Assembly: GCF_014205635.1 (NCBI RefSeq)
Contig: NZ_JACIIV010000008.1
Location: forward strand, 62,001-126,000
Origin: Polymorphobacter multimanifer
GTDB taxonomy: Bacteria; Pseudomonadota; Alphaproteobacteria; Sphingomonadales; Sphingomonadaceae
Direction: 5' to 3'
Length of the DNA: 64,000 nucleotides
Shown here: piece by piece, positions 28,620 through 38,077 of the stretch
Layout of the letters: every line of letters starts with the position of its first letter
Numbering within the stretch: position 1 is the first letter of the stretch
Position numbers and translations under genes: made by a program
The notes under the pieces: model-generated
Databases searched by the model: none
Told to the model about the DNA's origin: nothing
Seen by the model: only the letters and a program-made list of their open reading frames with translations

Positions 28620-29464
28620 CAGTCATCGCCTTTATCGGCTCGGTATTCTCCCCCTATTACAAGGCCAGCGGGCGCGGGCGGCCGGAAGACCATGTATCGC
28701 TCAACGTGGCGCTCTATGGGCCGAAGGGCAAGCGATGGGCCCAACGCTGGACCATGACCGAGCGCGGGGAAAAGGCGCTGTGGCGCGATACGCGGACACT
28801 GCGCATCGGGCCGAGCCAGCTGCATTGGGACGGCGAGGCGCTGGTGATCGATGTGCATGAGGTGAATGCGCTGATCCCGCTGCCGGTGCGTGGCCGCATC
28901 CGGCTGGTGCCGCAGGTGCTGGGGCAGCGGCGCTTCCGGCTCGACCCTTCGGGCAAACATGTGTGGGAGCCGCTGGCGCCACGCGCGCGGGTGGAGGTGC
29001 ACATGACCGACCCCGATGTTCGCTGGAGTGGCACTGGCTATCTCGATGCCAACCATGGATCCGAAGCGCTGGAGGATGGGTTTGCCGATTGGCAATGGTC
29101 GAGGGCGCATCTGGCGAATGGCGACACGGCGGTGATCTATGAAGGCAAGCTGCGCTCGGGCGAGGACTTCGGCATGGCGCTGCGGATCGGCACCGACGGC
29201 AATGCCGAAGTGGCGGAGATGCCGGCGGCGGTGACGCTGCCGAGGACATTGTGGCAGGTGGCCCGGACGACCCGCGCAGATGCCGGCCATGTGACACGGA
29301 TCCGTGCGACCTGGGAGGACACGCCCTTTTATTCGCGGACGGCGCTGGCGACGCAATTCTGGGGGGAGCCGGTGCATGCGGTGCATGAATCGCTTTCGCT
29401 CGACCGGTTTCGCTCGGGAATCGTGCAGTGGATGCTGCCGTGGCGCATGCCGCGCCGGCTGTGA
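28553..29464 (+). CDS. crtC: Carotenoid 1,2-hydratase (hydroxyneurosporene synthase)
   Basis: The recognisable protein starts around FDQDVEPGGYRWWYLDAESD and continues with SVFSPYY, HVSLNVALYG, WDGEALVIDVHEV and SGTGYLDANHGSE, all typical of CrtC, which adds water to carotenoid psi end groups. The start is uncertain. GTG at 28553 gives 303 residues but trims a few conserved residues. TTG near 28443 or ATG at 28253 (403 residues) are open in frame, yet that stretch clearly encodes CrtD in another frame. About 67 bases therefore overlap with crtD. The two genes are probably coupled. Confidence 0.82.
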   Translation: MEPGGYRWWYLDAESDDGQFGLTVIAFIGSVFSPYYKASGRGRPEDHVSLNVALYGPKGKRWAQRWTMTERGEKALWRDTRTLRIGPSQLHWDGEALVIDVHEVNALIPLPVRGRIRLVPQVLGQRRFRLDPSGKHVWEPLAPRARVEVHMTDPDVRWSGTGYLDANHGSEALEDGFADWQWSRAHLANGDTAVIYEGKLRSGEDFGMALRIGTDGNAEVAEMPAAVTLPRTLWQVARTTRADAGHVTRIRATWEDTPFYSRTALATQFWGEPVHAVHESLSLDRFRSGIVQWMLPWRMPRRL

Positions 29465-29475
29465 TTTGTGCTGTG

Positions 29476-29916
29476 ATGCGGGCGGTGCTGCTGGTGGGGG
29501 CGCTGGCTTTGGCCGGGTGCGCTGGCGGTAGCGGTGGCATGGCGTGGGGAAGCGGTGGCGCGCCGGCGGGCGAACGCGCCGTGCTCGGCATCGATGAGAC
29601 CGATATCATCGACCTTATCATCGAATGCGCGCCTGCCAGGCGGGGTGTGCGGTTCGTGATGCCGGTGGGGGAAACGGCGAAGCCGGGGCAGATCGAACTC
29701 GGCATCGGCGACGCGCGCTTCGTGGGGCGCGAGACGATGGAGGGCGAATATGAGTCGCTGCAATCGGTGACGACGGTGCCGCCGGGGCATTTGCTGCTTG
29801 CGCGCATCGCGGCCGGGGCGCCGCGACTGTCGATCCGATACAACGGCAAGCGCAGTCGCGTTAAGCTTGGGCCGGTGCCGCAACAGGCCGTGCAGCGGTG
29901 CCTGGCCGGCATCTGA
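29476..29916 (+). CDS. Small predicted lipoprotein downstream of crtC
   Basis: The protein has 146 residues. From the ATG at 29476, MRAVLLVGALALAGC is a type II signal with the lipobox LAGC, so the mature protein should be a lipoprotein beginning at cysteine 15. The rest is hydrophilic, Gly-rich near the N-terminus, with no recognised family. It starts 11 bases after crtC and may be co-transcribed with crtDC. The function is unknown. Confidence 0.6.
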   Translation: MRAVLLVGALALAGCAGGSGGMAWGSGGAPAGERAVLGIDETDIIDLIIECAPARRGVRFVMPVGETAKPGQIELGIGDARFVGRETMEGEYESLQSVTTVPPGHLLLARIAAGAPRLSIRYNGKRSRVKLGPVPQQAVQRCLAGI

Positions 29917-29998
29917 CACACGACCGGCAGGACCGGCTGCGACAAGCAGCGGCGATCCTGCCGGGTAAGTGCAGTGAACTCAGCCCGTTACGCCGGGA

Positions 29999-30313
29999 TC
30001 AGTTCGTTTCATCGGCGCGTTCGATCGACACGTCCGGCACTTCGACAGTGCGGGTTTCCGTACCGACGTCGATGCTGCCGGTGTCGAGATCGACATCGGG
30101 AGTTTCGCCGCCGCTGACGGTGACGTCAGGCGCGCGCAGCTCGCCGCTTGAATTGAGCGAAAGAAGCCCGGTTGCAAAGGCCAGCACGACACCGACCACG
30201 AGGACGAGGATGATGATGAGGACGGGCGATACGCCCTTGCGTCGCTCCTCGACATGATGGGTCGTGTCGACGCGTTCCGTACGGAGGCGGGGATCGATTG
30301 GATCGGCTGGCAT
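29999..30313 (-). CDS. Small single-pass membrane protein, unknown function
   Basis: The protein has 104 residues. The ATG at 30313 follows GAGGATTTTCCCC. A hydrophilic N-terminus with several arginines and histidines (residues 1-30) is followed by one helix (SPVLIIILVLVVGVVLAFA) and an acidic 50-residue tail (many Asp, Glu, Val, Thr), giving an inside-positive, outside-negative protein. The longer open frame upstream is probably not translated. No family is recognised. Confidence 0.6.
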   Translation of the reverse strand: MPADPIDPRLRTERVDTTHHVEERRKGVSPVLIIILVLVVGVVLAFATGLLSLNSSGELRAPDVTVSGGETPDVDLDTGSIDVGTETRTVEVPDVSIERADETN

Positions 30314-30392
30314 GGGGAAAATCCTCTGTTGGTTGTGCGCGAACAACGCGGCAGCCGCATTTATGTTCCCGGAGGTGCCGCCCGGGGGCGCG

Positions 30393-30575
30393 TCAGGGCA
30401 GGTTGTCGTCCTTGTGGGGATCGGGCTTTTCAGGATCGGGCTTGTGGGGATCGGAACCCCTGCCAGGATTGTCCCCGGGCTTTTCACGCAACGACCAGAA
30501 GGTCCATACCGTGAAGCCGCCGACGATGGCGAACATCATCACCAACTCGATCAGGCCATAGTAGCGCGCGTCCAT
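30393..30575 (-). CDS. Small membrane protein with Asp-Pro-His-Lys-rich tail
   Basis: The peptide has 60 residues. It starts MDARYYGLIELVMMFAIVGG, one membrane helix, and ends in a charged tail with the imperfect repeat DPHKPDPEKPDPHKDD. Short single-helix proteins of this kind are widespread in alphaproteobacteria, usually uncharacterised. It is 79 bases upstream of the next small membrane protein on the same strand and could form a unit with it. Short length keeps confidence moderate. Confidence 0.5.
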   Translation of the reverse strand: MDARYYGLIELVMMFAIVGGFTVWTFWSLREKPGDNPGRGSDPHKPDPEKPDPHKDDNLP

Positions 30576-31038
30576 ACCGGTATGATGCCATTGTTCGGTT
30601 GCTGTGGTGTAGCGGAAAATACGATTTATTCCATGCAGGATGCTTATACTGTTTTCATGAAGTTGTTGTCATGGCACCTTTCTTTTCGGCAGATCGTTCG
30701 GCACATTCGGACGTTGCGATGGCGCTGCTGTAGGTATCGTCGGGACAACCGGACGCTCCGGCCGATCAAACTGCATGGCCATTCACATGACGTTTGCCAT
30801 TCGACATGAATGGCCGAGAATGAGGCTGGCTTGCCGCCCGTGTCTGCACCGGGAGAGCCTTGAAATGACGAACTGCCCTGTTTCGGCACCTGTTTCCGCA
30901 GCGGGCTTTGCCTCGACGAGCAATGACTGGTTGCACCGATTGCCCTAAGCTGAGTCATGGGCGGGCGGCAAAATGGGGATCGCATGACGACATTGCCGAA
31001 TATTTCCGTTCTTGCCGAGCCGATTTCTGAAAGGGCAG
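30576..31038. other. Intergenic stretch of lower GC content
   Basis: This 460-base stretch separates the small membrane proteins from the LD-carboxypeptidase. Its first 250 bases are visibly richer in A and T than the neighbours. It holds an inverted repeat GGCCATTC (30777-30784)/GAATGGCC (30808-30815). Open frames here are short or antisense and show no family features. Promoters for the flanking divergent genes must lie in it. A decayed foreign gene is possible but not recognisable. Confidence 0.4.
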
Positions 31039-32076
31039 ATGATGCAGCTTTCCCGGCGTGAAATCCTGGCAACGCTCGCGATGGCGGCAGCGGCGCCCTC
31101 GCATGCGGCCTCGCCGGCAGGCGGTCTTGTCAAGCCGCGCCGCCTGCGACCCGGCGACACCATCGGTCTGATCGAGCCGGCATCGGCCAGCGACGAGTTG
31201 TTTCAGCTGACCATGGTCGAGGAAATGGTCGCCGCGATTGGATTGAAGGCCAGGCGCGCGCCCAACCTGGCAAGCCGCCACGGCTATCTGGGCGGCACCG
31301 ACGAAAGCCGCGCCGCCGATGTCAACGCCATGTTCCGCGACCCCCAGGTGAAGGCGGTTTTCGCAGTGCGCGGCGGCTGGGGCAGTGCCCGGATTCTCCC
31401 GCTTCTCGATTGGCCGATGATCCGGGCCAATCCCAAGCTGGTGCTGGGCTTCAGCGATATCACTGCGCTGCACATGGCGATTGCCGCCAAAGCCGGCTTT
31501 GTGACATTGCACGGCCCCAATGCCGGCAGTGCGTGGGGCACGGCATCGGTTGAACATTTCCGCGCAATTGCCTTTGATGGCGCGACGCCGTTGCTGGTCA
31601 ATCCGCCGGGCACCGAAAACCGACTGGTGCAGCGACTGTGGCGCACCCAGACGATCCGCAGCGGTCGAGCGCGCGGACGGCTGCTGGGAGGCAACCTCAC
31701 CGTGCTGACGGCGCTGGCGGGCACCGAGTACATGCCGGATTTTTCGGGCGCGATCCTGTTTCTGGAGGATGTGGACGAAGCCGAGTATCGGATCGACCGG
31801 ATGCTGACCCAGCTGGGCCAGGCCGGCGTGCTGGGCAAGGTGGCGGGCGTGGTCTTCGGCCAATGCACCAACTGCACAGGATCGAGCAGCGGGCGGTATG
31901 GCGGGTTTACCGTGACCGACCTTCTGATCCATCACCTGGGGCGGCTGGGCGTGCCGGCCTATCAGGGCGCCTGGTTCGGCCACATTGCCGACCAGTTTAC
32001 CCTGCCCGTAGGCGCGATGGCTGAAATCGACGCCGCCACAGGCACCATTCTGCTGCTGGAGCCGGCGGTGGTGTGA
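31039..32076 (+). CDS. LD-carboxypeptidase (peptidase S66), Tat-exported
   Basis: The protein has 345 residues. It begins MMQLSRREILATLAMAAAAP, a twin-arginine signal, so it is exported folded. Family motifs are GDTIGLIEPASA near residue 38, the nucleophile serine in RGGWGSAR near 112 and the catalytic glutamate in LEDVDEAEYRIDRML near 246. S66 enzymes cut the D-Ala from tetrapeptide stems of murein during recycling. Cytoplasmic relatives (LdcA) have no signal; the exported form suggests action on periplasmic muropeptides. The ATG at 31042 is an equally possible start three bases on. Confidence 0.88.
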   Translation: MMQLSRREILATLAMAAAAPSHAASPAGGLVKPRRLRPGDTIGLIEPASASDELFQLTMVEEMVAAIGLKARRAPNLASRHGYLGGTDESRAADVNAMFRDPQVKAVFAVRGGWGSARILPLLDWPMIRANPKLVLGFSDITALHMAIAAKAGFVTLHGPNAGSAWGTASVEHFRAIAFDGATPLLVNPPGTENRLVQRLWRTQTIRSGRARGRLLGGNLTVLTALAGTEYMPDFSGAILFLEDVDEAEYRIDRMLTQLGQAGVLGKVAGVVFGQCTNCTGSSSGRYGGFTVTDLLIHHLGRLGVPAYQGAWFGHIADQFTLPVGAMAEIDAATGTILLLEPAVV

Positions 32077-32182
32077 CATAAGGAAAGCACAGCCGAATGT
32101 CGTGACCGATGTCGGCAGCGATCAGATCGACCCCGGGCGGCCGGACAGCAAAGGGGCATGCACAATGTGCGCCGTGATCCGC

Positions 32183-32554
32183 TCAATCGCACTTGGGTAC
32201 CATGGCCATCGTCATTCCGCCCGGGCCCGAGATGGCGCGCGATACCATCCGGCACTTCTTCTTCGATCCTGCCGGTTTTGCAGCAGACGCGGACGCATTC
32301 GACCCCGGCCCGCATACCCCGGCTGCAGTCAGGCTGGCCCGCGACTTGATGCCCTCCTCGCGCGCCCAGGCATCGGCTTTTGTTCGGCCATGCAGGATGC
32401 GCCGTGCTGCATAGGCACTTTCCAGCTTCTTGCGCTCTGCTGCCGGGACATCGTCAGCGGTGCACTCCCGGGCTGCAGCAGGCGCGCTCCACGCCAGCGC
32501 GGAGAACAGAGCGATGGAAGCAAGCCGAAATGCCAACTGATTTGCAGCGATCAT
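32183..32554 (-). CDS. Small secreted cysteine-containing protein, unknown function
   Basis: The protein has 123 residues. MIAANQLAFRLASIALFSALAW forms a signal peptide, cut probably after AAA near residue 33. The ATG at 32554 follows GGAGTG. The mature part has a short amphipathic segment (ERKKLESAYAARRILHGRT) and four cysteines (in RECT, GVCG, KKCR and PKCD), which could form two disulphide bonds. Sequences of this kind are seen next to other sphingomonad genes but have no known function. The start is well supported; the function is not. Confidence 0.6.
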   Translation of the reverse strand: MIAANQLAFRLASIALFSALAWSAPAAARECTADDVPAAERKKLESAYAARRILHGRTKADAWAREEGIKSRASLTAAGVCGPGSNASASAAKPAGSKKKCRMVSRAISGPGGMTMAMVPKCD

Positions 32555-32839
32555 GGGCAACACTCCTTTGAAGCCGAATTGGCTTCTGCTGATCAACGCC
32601 CCGATCCTGCACCCGGCAAACGCAATGCGACTGATGGGGGCCCGGCAGCGGCGAGATGTGGTCAGCCTTCGTCGCGGCGGAAACATGCCGGCGCGGCTCG
32701 ATCAAGTCGCGCATGCGCGAATGGCTTGAAGGCCGTACGGACTGCCCCGGACCGGCCGAGGCCGCGGCACGGCGGCGCGGAGGGAGCAATCGGCGCTGTG
32801 GCGGGTTGACCTGCCATCCATCACAGCAGCGAGGCAAGT

Positions 32840-33460
32840 TTGCCGATCACCACCAACCCCGAATGGCAGCAGATGGCGCTGTATGCCGGTGCTGCTGCCC
32901 TTGTGCTGCTGTTGCTGTTCAACCTGCCTTATGTCGGCCGCGCGATACGGGCGCTCTTCTCCTTCGGGCTGCTGGCATTTGCGTTGTTCATCGTGTTCCA
33001 GCAGGCGCCGTTCGACCCCGACCTGGCGCGCGTGTCGCGCTCGCTCGGCGTGGATGGGCAGCAGGTTGTCGGCGAGGAGGTGCGCATCCGGCTGGCGCGC
33101 GACGGGCATTTCTGGACGCAGGTCGAGATCAACGGTGTGGCTCGGCGGATGCTGGTCGACAGCGGCGCGACGGTGACGGCGCTTTCGCAATCGACGGCCG
33201 ATGCGGCTGCGGTGACGCGCGACATCGGCGGGCTGCCGGTGATGATGCGCACCGCCAATGGCACGGTGCGCGCCGAGACCGGCACGATCGAGCGACTCGG
33301 CATCGGCGGGATTGAGGCCACGGCGCTGAAAGTGGTGATTTCACCGGCGCTCGGCAACATCGATGTGCTGGGTATGAACTTCCTGTCGCAGCTGGCGGGG
33401 TGGCGGGTGGAAGACAATGTGCTGATCATGCGCCCGCGCGGGACCGCCGAGGCCAGCTGA
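32840..33460 (+). CDS. Retropepsin-like aspartic protease, membrane anchored
   Basis: The protein has 206 residues. Two hydrophobic segments (about residues 12-28 and 35-55) precede a periplasmic domain with the single aspartic protease motif MLVDSGATVTAL near residue 97 and LGMNFLSQL-type closing motif near 178, matching the clan AA family TIGR02281. Such enzymes act as homodimers; their substrates are largely unknown. The TTG at 32840 has GAGG seven bases upstream; the first ATG (32873) would remove ten residues and leave the helices intact. Confidence 0.85.
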   Translation: MPITTNPEWQQMALYAGAAALVLLLLFNLPYVGRAIRALFSFGLLAFALFIVFQQAPFDPDLARVSRSLGVDGQQVVGEEVRIRLARDGHFWTQVEINGVARRMLVDSGATVTALSQSTADAAAVTRDIGGLPVMMRTANGTVRAETGTIERLGIGGIEATALKVVISPALGNIDVLGMNFLSQLAGWRVEDNVLIMRPRGTAEAS

Positions 33461-33467
33461 ACGCGGT

Positions 33468-34892
33468 TCAGTCGGACTCGGCCGGAACGTCGATGAGTGC
33501 ATCGCCGCCCAGGGCGCGGTAGAGGGCGACGCCGTTGGCGGCAGCGATGAAGCGGGTGTTCACCTGTGTCCGCTGTGCCGTGTAAAGGGCGCGCTGCGCA
33601 TCGAGGCTGGCGAGGAAGGTTTCGATGCCGCCGCGATAACGGGCATCGGCGAGGGTGAAGGTATCGTTGGCGGCGGCGGCCTGGCGGTCGACGGCATCGA
33701 GCTGGGCGGTGATGGTGCCCTGCCGTGCCAGTGCATCGGCGACATCGCGAAAGCCGGTCTGGATGGCGCGCTCATAGGCGGCAAGCGCTGCATCGCGCTG
33801 CGCGGTGGTCACATCGACGCCCGCGCGACCCGCACCGGCGCGAAAGATGGGGTAGTTGGCCGAGGGCCCGGCGCGCCATGTGAAGGAATTGCCGCTGAAC
33901 AGCGACGACAGCGCATCGCTGGCAAAGCCGACGAAGCCGGTGAGCGTGATGGTGGGGAAAAGGGCGGCACGAGCAGCACCGATCTCGGCGTTGCTGGCGC
34001 GCAGCTCATATTCGGCCTGGACGATATCGGGCCGGCGCAGGAGGATCGTGGAATCGAGCCCGGCGGGTGGTGCGGCGATGGTGGGGCCGGCGGCTTCGAT
34101 CGAGGCGGGCAGGAGCGCCGGATCGATGCCGGTGCCGACCAGCAGCCTGAGCGCGTTGATGTCCTGCGCCACGGCGGTGGTCTGGAAGGCGGCATCGGCT
34201 TCAGCCTGGGCGAGGATCTGGGTGGCTTGAGCGAGATCCGTGCGCGGCGCGATGCCGCCTCGCAGCCGGGCCTCGGTAAGATCGACGCTGCGCTGGGCAT
34301 TCTCGACAGTGCGGCGGGCCACATCGAGGAGGCTGCGATCGGCGGCATGGGCAAGCCAGGCTTCGGCAATGTCTGCGACGAGCGTCAGCCGGGTGCCGCG
34401 TGCTGCGGCTTCGGTGGCGAACCAGCGGTTGCGCTGGGCGTCGGTGAGCGAGCGGAGCCGGCCGAAGAAATCGATCTCGAAGCCGCTGATGCCGATATCG
34501 GTGGAAAAATTGTCGCCCGACCGCGCGAAGCCACCGCCGGTGCCGGTACCGCTGCTTGCGGTCTGCGAGCGGACATAGCCGGCGCCGGCATCGACACGAG
34601 GGAAAATGCTGGCGCGCTGGACGCGGTATTGGGCGCGGGCGGCGTCGATGTTGGCGGCGGCGATGGCCAGATCGCGGTTGTTGGCGAGTGCCTGGGTGAT
34701 GAGCTGCTGGAGGCGTGGATCGCGGAAGACCTGGGCGTAGGTGACGGTGGGCAGCGTGGCTTCGCTCTGGCGGAGATAGGCATCGCCGACCGGCCATGAG
34801 GCGGGCACCGGCGGCGGGGTGCGGACATAGGGCGGCGCCATCGAGCAGCCCGTGGCCATGAGGGCGGCGACAAGAGGCAGTATCGGCTTCAT
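33468..34892 (-). CDS. Efflux outer membrane lipoprotein (NodT/OprM family)
   Basis: The protein has 474 residues. MKPILPLVAALMATGC is a lipoprotein signal with cysteine at 16. The TolC-like fold is shown by two repeats of long alpha-hairpins (about residues 60-250 and 265-455) and the conserved RRPDIVQAEYELRASNAEIGAARAALFPTI. It forms the outer membrane channel of the RND pump encoded just upstream; the ORFs overlap by four bases. Substrates are unknown. Confidence 0.93.
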   Translation of the reverse strand: MKPILPLVAALMATGCSMAPPYVRTPPPVPASWPVGDAYLRQSEATLPTVTYAQVFRDPRLQQLITQALANNRDLAIAAANIDAARAQYRVQRASIFPRVDAGAGYVRSQTASSGTGTGGGFARSGDNFSTDIGISGFEIDFFGRLRSLTDAQRNRWFATEAAARGTRLTLVADIAEAWLAHAADRSLLDVARRTVENAQRSVDLTEARLRGGIAPRTDLAQATQILAQAEADAAFQTTAVAQDINALRLLVGTGIDPALLPASIEAAGPTIAAPPAGLDSTILLRRPDIVQAEYELRASNAEIGAARAALFPTITLTGFVGFASDALSSLFSGNSFTWRAGPSANYPIFRAGAGRAGVDVTTAQRDAALAAYERAIQTGFRDVADALARQGTITAQLDAVDRQAAAANDTFTLADARYRGGIETFLASLDAQRALYTAQRTQVNTRFIAAANGVALYRALGGDALIDVPAESD

Positions 34893-37800
34893 TCGGCGGG
34901 CGCCGGCGCCGTCGGCTCTGCCTTGCCGCGGAAGGCATCGCGGGCGGTGCGGCGGACGATGACGAAGAACATCGGGATGTAGAAGACTGCGAGGATGGTG
35001 GCGGTGATCATGCCGCCGATGACCGCGGTGCCGATCGCGATGCGGCTGTTGGCACCAGCGCCGGTGGAGATGGCGAGCGGTAGCACGCCGAAGATGAAGG
35101 CGAGGCTTGTCATGAGGATGGGCCGCAGCCGCAGCCGTGCGGCTTCAAGCGCGGCATCGATGACGCGCTTGCCCTCGCGTTCGGCACGCTCGGCGAACTC
35201 GATGACGAGGATGGCGTTCTTGGCGGCGAGGCCCATGGTGGTGAGCAGGCCGATCTGCAGATAGACGTCGTTTTCGAGCCCGCGCAGGGTGACGGCGAAC
35301 ACCGAGCCGACGAGCCCGAGCGGGATGATGAGCACGACCGCGAGCGGCACCGTCCAGCTTTCGTAAAGGGCGGCGAGGCACAGGAAGACGACAAGCAGCG
35401 AGATGCCGTAGAGCAGCGGCGCCTGGCCCGAGGACAGCCGCTCCTGGAACGACAGGCCCGACCAGGCGACGCTGGTGCCGGGGATCTCCAGCGCCAGCGC
35501 CTCGATCCTGTCCATGGCGGCGCCCGAGCTGACGCCGGGGGCGCCCTGGCCCTGGATTTCGAACGCGGGCAGGCCCTGGAAGCGCGAGAGCGAGGTAGGA
35601 GCCTGCGACCAGCTGGTGCTGGCAAAAGCATCGAAGGGGGCCATCTGCCCATTCGAGCCGCGCACGAACCATTGGCCGATATTGTCGGGATCGGCGCGAT
35701 AGGGAGCATCGCCCTGCACGAAGACGCGCTTCACACGGCCGCGATCGATGAAATCGTTGACATAGCGGCCGCCCCAGGCGGCGGACAGGGTGGTGTTGAC
35801 GTCGTTCTGGTTGAGGCCGAGGGCAGCGAGCTTCTGCTGGTCGACCGCCACTTCGAGGGTGGCGACATCGGGCAGCTCGGAGAGGCGTATGCCGACCAGA
35901 TCGGGATCGGCTTCGGCGGCGGCGATCAGCCGGTCGCGGGCGGCGGCAAAGTCTTGCGCGCTCATGCCGCTGGCATTCTGGAACTGCAGCGAGAAGCCGG
36001 ACGACTGGCCGAGGCCGCGCACCGCCGGCGGCACCAGCGCGAACACCTGCGCATCGCGGAAATTCGCAAAGGCGGCGGACGCGCGCGCGACAATGGCATC
36101 GGCGCCGTTCTCCTGGCCGTCGCGCTGATCCCAGGGCACGAAGTTGAGAAAGCCGCGGCCGGTGTTCTGGCCGCTTTCGCCGCCGCCACCGCCGCCGGCG
36201 ACGGTGAACACCACGCTGGTGTTGGCCTTCTCCTGAGTGAGGAGATAGTTTTCGATGGCGAGCTGCACCTCGATCGTGCGGGCCAGGGTGGCGCCGGCTG
36301 GGAGGCGGAACTGGAGGCTGGCGGCACCCTGATCTTCGGTGGGCAGGAAGCCCGACGGCAGGCGGACGAACAGCAGCACGAGGATGGCGACGATGCCCGC
36401 ATAGATGGCGAGGAAGAGCCATTTGCGGGTGACCATGGTGGAGACGGCGCCGACATAGCGTTCGGTGCCGCTCTCGAAGCGGCGGTTGAAGCCATTGCCA
36501 AGGCCGGCGATTGCCGATGTTGCGCGCGGGAAGCGGCGTGCAGCCCAGCCTTCCGGCGGGCTGCCTTCGCGGCGTGACGGCTTGAGCAGCGTGGCGGCAA
36601 GTGCCGGGCTGAGGATGAGCGCCACCAGCGTGGACAGCACCATGGCGGCGATCATGGTGACCGAGAACTGCCGGTAGATGACGCCGGTCGAGCCGCCGAA
36701 GAAGGCCATGGGCAGGAAGACGGCGGCCAGCACGATCATGATGGCGATGAGGGCTGCCGAGATCTGCTCCATCGACTGGATGGCGGCATCACGCGGGGAA
36801 AGATCGGGATCTTCCTTCATCAGCCGGTCGATGTTCTCGACGACGACGATGGCATCATCGACAAGCAACCCGATGGCGAGGACGAGGCCGAACAGGGTGA
36901 GCGTGTTGATCGAGAAGCCGGCGAGATAGAAGATCGCGAAGGTGCCGAGGAGCGTGACCGGGACGGCGATGGTGGGGATGAGGGTCGCTCGCCAGTTCTG
37001 CAGGAACACGAACATGACGAGGACGACGAGGACGATCGCCTCGAACAGCGTGCCGATCACCTCGTCCACCGACAGCTTGATGAAGGCCGTGGTATCGTTG
37101 GCGTAGGCGAATTTGAGGCCGGCCGGGAAGGACGGTGCTGCTTCCTCGACCACGGCCTTCACGAGTTCGGCGGTCTTGAGGGCATCGGCACCGGGGGCGA
37201 GCGAGATCGACAGCCCGGCGCCGGAATGGCCGTTGACGCGGCCGCTCGAACTGTAGTTTTCGGCACCGAGCTCGACCCGGGCCACATCCTGAAGGCGGAC
37301 GGTGGCGCCGCTGGGCAGCGTCTTGAGGACGATGGCGCGGAACTGCTCGGGGGTTTCCAGCCGGGCCTGGGCGGTGACGGTGGCGTTGAGCATCTGCGTA
37401 TCAGGCTGTGGCTGGCCGCCGATCTCGCCGGCGGCGACTTCGGTGTTCTGGTTCTGGATGGCGGCGATCACATCGCCTGGCATCAGTGCGAAGCTGGCCA
37501 GCCGATCGGGGTTGAGCCAGATCCGCATGGCATAGGGCGAGCCGAACACGTTGACATCGCCGACACCTTCGACGCGGGCGAGGGTGTCCTGCAGGGTGGT
37601 GGTCAGAAAGTCGGAGACGTCGTTTCGATCGAAGCGGTCGGTCTCATCGTAGATGCCGACGATCATCAGGAAATCGGGGTTGGACTTGGTGACGCGGATG
37701 CCCTGCTGCTGGACCTGCTGCGGCAACCGCGGCAGCGCCTGCTGGACCTGGTTCTGCACCTGCACCTGCGCGATATCGGGATCGGTACCTTTCGCAAAGG

Positions 37801-38077
37801 TGCCCGAGATCGTCACCTGCCCGCGCGAGGAGGAGGACGAGCTGAAATAGAGGAGTCCGTCGATGCCGGTGAGCTGCTGCTCGATGACCTGGGTGACGCT
37901 GTTCTGGATCGTCTCGGCCGAGGCGCCGGGGTAGGTGGCGCGGATGTTGACCTGCGGCGGCGCGACATCGGGATATTGGGCGATCGGCAGCAGCAGGATG
38001 GCACCGGCGCCGGACAGCATGACGATGATGGCCAGCACCCAGGCGAAGATCGGCCGGTCGATGAAGAAACGCGACAT
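34889..38077 (-). CDS. RND efflux permease, HAE1 (AcrB/MexB) family
   Basis: The protein has 1062 residues, the full length of AcrB-type proteins. It begins MSRFFIDRPIFAWVLAIIVM and has twelve membrane helices in two halves with large periplasmic loops. The proton-relay aspartates lie in LLVDDAIVVVENIDRL in helix 4, and FGLVLAIG is present. The pump exports hydrophobic drugs or metabolites using the proton gradient. It starts with a one-base overlap (ATGTCG after the adaptor TGA) and ends overlapping the outer membrane gene by four. Confidence 0.96.
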   Translation of the reverse strand: MSRFFIDRPIFAWVLAIIVMLSGAGAILLLPIAQYPDVAPPQVNIRATYPGASAETIQNSVTQVIEQQLTGIDGLLYFSSSSSSRGQVTISGTFAKGTDPDIAQVQVQNQVQQALPRLPQQVQQQGIRVTKSNPDFLMIVGIYDETDRFDRNDVSDFLTTTLQDTLARVEGVGDVNVFGSPYAMRIWLNPDRLASFALMPGDVIAAIQNQNTEVAAGEIGGQPQPDTQMLNATVTAQARLETPEQFRAIVLKTLPSGATVRLQDVARVELGAENYSSSGRVNGHSGAGLSISLAPGADALKTAELVKAVVEEAAPSFPAGLKFAYANDTTAFIKLSVDEVIGTLFEAIVLVVLVMFVFLQNWRATLIPTIAVPVTLLGTFAIFYLAGFSINTLTLFGLVLAIGLLVDDAIVVVENIDRLMKEDPDLSPRDAAIQSMEQISAALIAIMIVLAAVFLPMAFFGGSTGVIYRQFSVTMIAAMVLSTLVALILSPALAATLLKPSRREGSPPEGWAARRFPRATSAIAGLGNGFNRRFESGTERYVGAVSTMVTRKWLFLAIYAGIVAILVLLFVRLPSGFLPTEDQGAASLQFRLPAGATLARTIEVQLAIENYLLTQEKANTSVVFTVAGGGGGGESGQNTGRGFLNFVPWDQRDGQENGADAIVARASAAFANFRDAQVFALVPPAVRGLGQSSGFSLQFQNASGMSAQDFAAARDRLIAAAEADPDLVGIRLSELPDVATLEVAVDQQKLAALGLNQNDVNTTLSAAWGGRYVNDFIDRGRVKRVFVQGDAPYRADPDNIGQWFVRGSNGQMAPFDAFASTSWSQAPTSLSRFQGLPAFEIQGQGAPGVSSGAAMDRIEALALEIPGTSVAWSGLSFQERLSSGQAPLLYGISLLVVFLCLAALYESWTVPLAVVLIIPLGLVGSVFAVTLRGLENDVYLQIGLLTTMGLAAKNAILVIEFAERAEREGKRVIDAALEAARLRLRPILMTSLAFIFGVLPLAISTGAGANSRIAIGTAVIGGMITATILAVFYIPMFFVIVRRTARDAFRGKAEPTAPAPAE

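Noticed and set aside
30264-30809. 181-codon plus-strand frame over the small membrane proteins
   Set aside because: It is antisense to two small genes with plausible signals and shows a mixed, non-protein-like composition.
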